Assembly: GCA_021788685.1 (NCBI GenBank)
Contig: JAJYKH010000182.1
Coordinates: forward strand, 1-5,906
Source of the DNA: Deltaproteobacteria bacterium
GTDB lineage: Bacteria; Desulfobacterota; Desulfobulbia; Desulfobulbales; UBA5123
Direction of reading: 5' to 3'
Length of the DNA: 5,906 nucleotides
Position numbers and translations under genes: made by a program. Below the pieces are notes generated by a model. It had not been told where the DNA came from and did not search any database. It saw only the letters and a program-made list of their open reading frames with translations. Every line of letters begins with the position of its first letter. Position 1 is the stretch's first letter. Positions 5,453-5,906 of this stretch are shown piece after piece.

Positions 5453-5479
5453 TAGTTTCGATCATCAGCGTGATTCAGC

Positions 5480-5906
5480 ATGGAAACGTCGACTGAGCAG
5501 GGCCGTCAGGAAGTGACCATCAGCATCGACCCCGAGCGCTGCACCGGCTGCGGGCTCTGCGTCCGGGTCTGCCCGCGGGGGACGCTTTCCATGCGGGACG
5601 GGAAGGCGGTGGCGGGCGGCGGCCGGTCCATGGGCTGCGGCCACTGCGAGGCGATCTGCCCGGCGGGAGCGGTGCGGGTGGAGGGGCTGGACGCGGAGGC
5701 GGCCGCCTTCGAGACCTTCCGGACCGGGGAGACATGGCTGCCGCCCGGCCGGTTCGATGCCGGGCCGCTCCTGCAGCTCATGCGCTCCCGCCGCTCCTGC
5801 CGCAACTACCAGGAGCGGCCGGTGGCTCAAGACCTGCTGCGCGACCTGGTCCGGGCCGGGATCAGCGCCCCTTCGGGCACCAACAGCCAGAAGTGGACCT
5901 TCACCA
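5480..5906 (+). CDS. Nitroreductase family protein with N-terminal ferredoxin domain (3' end outside window)
   Basis: The first 142 residues are visible. Residues 12-66 form a 2[4Fe-4S] ferredoxin-like domain: C21-x2-C24-x2-C27-x3-C31-P, then C53-x2-C56-x3-C60-P. The first cysteine of the second motif is replaced by serine (S50 in GRSMGCGHCEAIC). From about residue 98 the FMN-binding nitroreductase fold begins: LMRSRRSCRNYQERPV and then APSGTNSQKW, both typical flavin/phosphate-contact segments. Such fusions are common in anaerobes; electrons probably pass from the Fe-S clusters to FMN and on to a substrate that cannot be named from sequence. The frame has a TGA at 5471-5473, so ATG 5480 is the earliest start, although the ribosome site ahead of it is poor. 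GTG 5513 is an alternative. Two palindromic operators directly upstream suggest inducible control. The full domain and C-terminus lie beyond the window. Confidence 0.9.
   Translation, partial: METSTEQGRQEVTISIDPERCTGCGLCVRVCPRGTLSMRDGKAVAGGGRSMGCGHCEAICPAGAVRVEGLDAEAAAFETFRTGETWLPPGRFDAGPLLQLMRSRRSCRNYQERPVAQDLLRDLVRAGISAPSGTNSQKWTFT

Larger units (their letters stand above)
5142..5479. other. Divergent intergenic region, pepF / nitroreductase
   Basis: 338 bases without a supported gene, visibly more AT-rich than the coding regions. It holds the pepF ribosome site, the hairpin with T-run at 5243-5209, a weak pepF promoter, and the paired palindromes at 5399-5452. Short frames here have no family resemblance. 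Confidence 0.6.

Overview
The window is GC-rich (well over 60% by eye) bacterial chromosome. The gene families are PEP synthase, a Pfk-2-type phosphofructokinase, DUF3135, a PepF/M3 oligoendopeptidase and a ferredoxin-nitroreductase fusion. Together with the high GC and an intergenic tract of CCTCCAA heptads, they suggest a Gram-negative anaerobe, perhaps of the Desulfuromonadia/Desulfobacterota type. That placement is inference, not proof.

Layout. (1) 2-934, plus strand: the C-terminal part of phosphoenolpyruvate synthase (ppsA), cut by the window edge. (2) 1009-1959, plus strand: pfkB, a 316-aa 6-phosphofructokinase of the Pfk-2/ribokinase family, probably co-transcribed with ppsA. (3) 1962-2222: a 261-bp non-coding, highly folded element. 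It has 15-bp terminal inverted repeats and a direct repeat GGCTGAAG on both sides, so it reads as a MITE inserted two bases after the pfkB stop codon. Its ends beginning GTAA/GTAG and its 8-bp duplication resemble the IS66 family. (4) 2849-2257, minus strand: a two-gene unit, a short proline-rich ORF overlapping by ATGA a DUF3135 gene, with a good sigma70-like promoter at 3104-3075. (5) 3172-3362: imperfect tandem repeats ending in a 7-bp heptad array. (6) 5141-3369, minus strand: pepF-like M3 oligoendopeptidase, complete. (7) 5142-5479: a divergent regulatory region with two near-identical 21-bp palindromes in front of the last gene. (8) 5480-end, plus strand: a nitroreductase with an N-terminal ferredoxin domain, truncated by the window edge.

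Function. ppsA and pfkB code for opposing control points of gluconeogenesis and glycolysis (pyruvate to PEP, and fructose-6-phosphate to fructose-1,6-bisphosphate). pepF degrades oligopeptides in the cytosol. The nitroreductase-type flavoprotein seems to have its own repressor-type control. I see no defence island, CRISPR array, rRNA or tRNA. The least ordinary signals are the MITE-like element, the paired operators, and a Cys-to-Ser change in the second ferredoxin motif.
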